A stretch of DNA of 34,500 bases from Adiantum capillus-veneris (taxonomy: Eukaryota > Streptophyta > Polypodiopsida > Polypodiales > Pteridaceae): contig CM043957.1 of the NCBI GenBank assembly GCA_014529385.2, positions 84,181,381-84,215,880 of the forward strand. The letters run 5' to 3'. The notes beneath the pieces were generated by a model, which saw nothing but the letters and a program-made list of their open reading frames with translations, ran no database searches and was not told the DNA's origin. This document shows, piece by piece, positions 33,546 to 34,500 of the stretch. Position numbers and translations under genes: made by a program. Position 1 is the first letter of the stretch. Each line of letters starts with the position of its first letter.

Positions 33546-33706
33546 ACCACCACTCGAGCAATTTTTTTTTAAATTACTAAGCTGCTCCTCTGCCCACATC
33601 CTCACTCTCTGCACACATTGTGTTGGCCTGCCCGTCGCTCGCCCGCATGTGCAGATGCTCTCGTACTTTGCCTGTTACACCGCCCGAAACTTGCTTTCGG
33701 CTCTTG

Positions 33707-33876
33707 CTTCCACGGACTTTGCACCCATTCCTGCATCAGGTAAGATTCCCTTGTTTTATTGAATTTACCCCAGTGGTACCCCCTACCTGCTTCCATGGCC
33801 TTCGCACCCCATTCCCGCATCAGCTAAGATTCCCTTGTTTTATTGAATTACCCCGGCTGGTACCCCCTACTGGCTT
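33707..33876 (+). repeat. ~84-bp tandem repeat, two copies, partial third
   Basis: Both copies share CTTCCAYGGMCTTYGCACC, CCATTCC-GCATCAG, TAAGATTCCCTTGTTTTATT and TGGTACCCCCTAC. A third copy of the last part (GCCGGCTGGTACCCCCTACT) is at 34272-34291. Any frame open across it is repeat-driven. Confidence 0.75.
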
Positions 33877-34500
33877 CTACTATATCTTTATTCATTGTTT
33901 CATGAGATTCCCTCTAATCCCCATTGCCAACCTTTTAGAATCATCTCTCACTCTCCAAAAGGCGATGAAAGTTTCGAACACATACGGCTTGCCAAATTTG
34001 CGCCCTGCGACAACTCCCTTAGCCAACTCACCACCCACGGCTTGCTACGAGGAGTAAAATATGATTTCCCTAAATAAGATCTGCACTCCCAACAACGAGC
34101 TCCAATGTGAGCAGCATGGCCCATCCTCGTCGCATTTCCCCTGCCTCGACTGGTGCCTTGCAGCCCTTGCCTTCGTCTCCGTCCTCATTGTCTCGTTTCC
34201 CCACCACCGCTAGAGTCGCGATGCTCTAAAATAAAGGCATCTTTGTTTGATTCTCTTCTTTACGGGTTTTATGCCGGCTGGTACCCCCTACTACCTCCAA
34301 CTCAAAATTTCTCATTCTCTATACATTCCTCTTCCTCTTAAAACCAACTCATGCCAATCCTCATAACAACTCCTAACAACAACAACAATAGTAGTTTGTC
34401 TTTTTAAGAGTATTACCCCCCCCTTCCTTTCGTGTGACTCCGCCCTTTGCCCCGCTACCTCTTTCCTCTATCGTCTGCAGCCTCACGCTCACACCAAGAC
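33877..34500. other. C/T-rich sequence, no gene identified
   Basis: Frames are open for up to about 60 codons but show no motif. The window ends in CT-rich sequence (GTCTGCAGCCTCACGCTCACA). It could be promoter or 5' untranslated DNA of a gene to the right. Confidence 0.3.

Noticed and set aside
33602-34077. Proline- and leucine-rich proteins in the last kilobase
   Set aside because: They run through an ~84-bp tandem repeat and CT-rich DNA, with no motif; a real exon cannot be shown.

Overview
The window looks like nuclear DNA of a land plant with a large, repeat-packed genome. The signs are LTR retrotransposons primed by initiator tRNA-Met (TGGTATCAGAGC), plant-type L1 LINEs with a DUF4283-like ORF1, Copia and chromodomain Gypsy elements, AAACCCTAA teloboxes, and many long (GA)n arrays. 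The Penelope-like reverse transcriptase and the (GA)n load would suit a fern or another non-flowering lineage, but that is inference. Almost everything here is transposon-derived and most coding regions are broken. Only one short stretch (22457-22947) looks like host gene exons.

Layout. 1-1.6 kb: unassigned degenerate ORFs, a LINE zinc-finger remnant and a (GA)n tract. 1.6-7.2 kb: a Gypsy RT remnant, a Gypsy LTR with a gag start, an antisense 3' LTR with its polypurine tract, and a complete short LTR element (3914-6893, target duplication CGACA) with no pol genes, nested in the antisense element. 7.2-13.8 kb: a Copia RT fragment cut by a hairpin-headed repeat, a Gypsy element with LTR, gag, protease and partial RT, then a chromodomain tail, PPT and a different LTR, with hairpin-bearing noncoding repeats. 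13.8-16.1 kb: a Penelope-like RT, an unknown ORF, a likely LTR and a Copia 3' end. 16.2-17.8 kb: a LINE piece bracketed by two inverted copies of the hairpin repeat. 17.8-19.1 kb: microsatellites, a tRNA-like SINE and a LINE C-terminus. 19.1-22.4 kb: a long antisense LINE (endonuclease, RT, zinc finger).

22.4-23.9 kb: two exons of a PDZ-domain-like host gene and a ~90 bp inverted repeat. 24.0-33.4 kb: an L1 LINE in two opposite-facing halves (RT half on minus, ORF1/endonuclease half on plus). Between them sits an almost intact Copia element (25776-30894, 226 bp LTRs differing at 4 positions). 33.4-34.5 kb: a tRNA-like SINE head and an ~84 bp tandem repeat.

How it fits together: the window is a nest of successive insertions. 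The most interesting signals are (i) a 19-20 nt core shared by six LTRs or LTR-like segments, (ii) the hairpin-headed repeat that abuts truncated RT genes three times, (iii) the non-autonomous LTR element with its own tandem stem-loop array, (iv) the split L1 that fits a twin-primed insertion, and (v) the plant Penelope-like RT.
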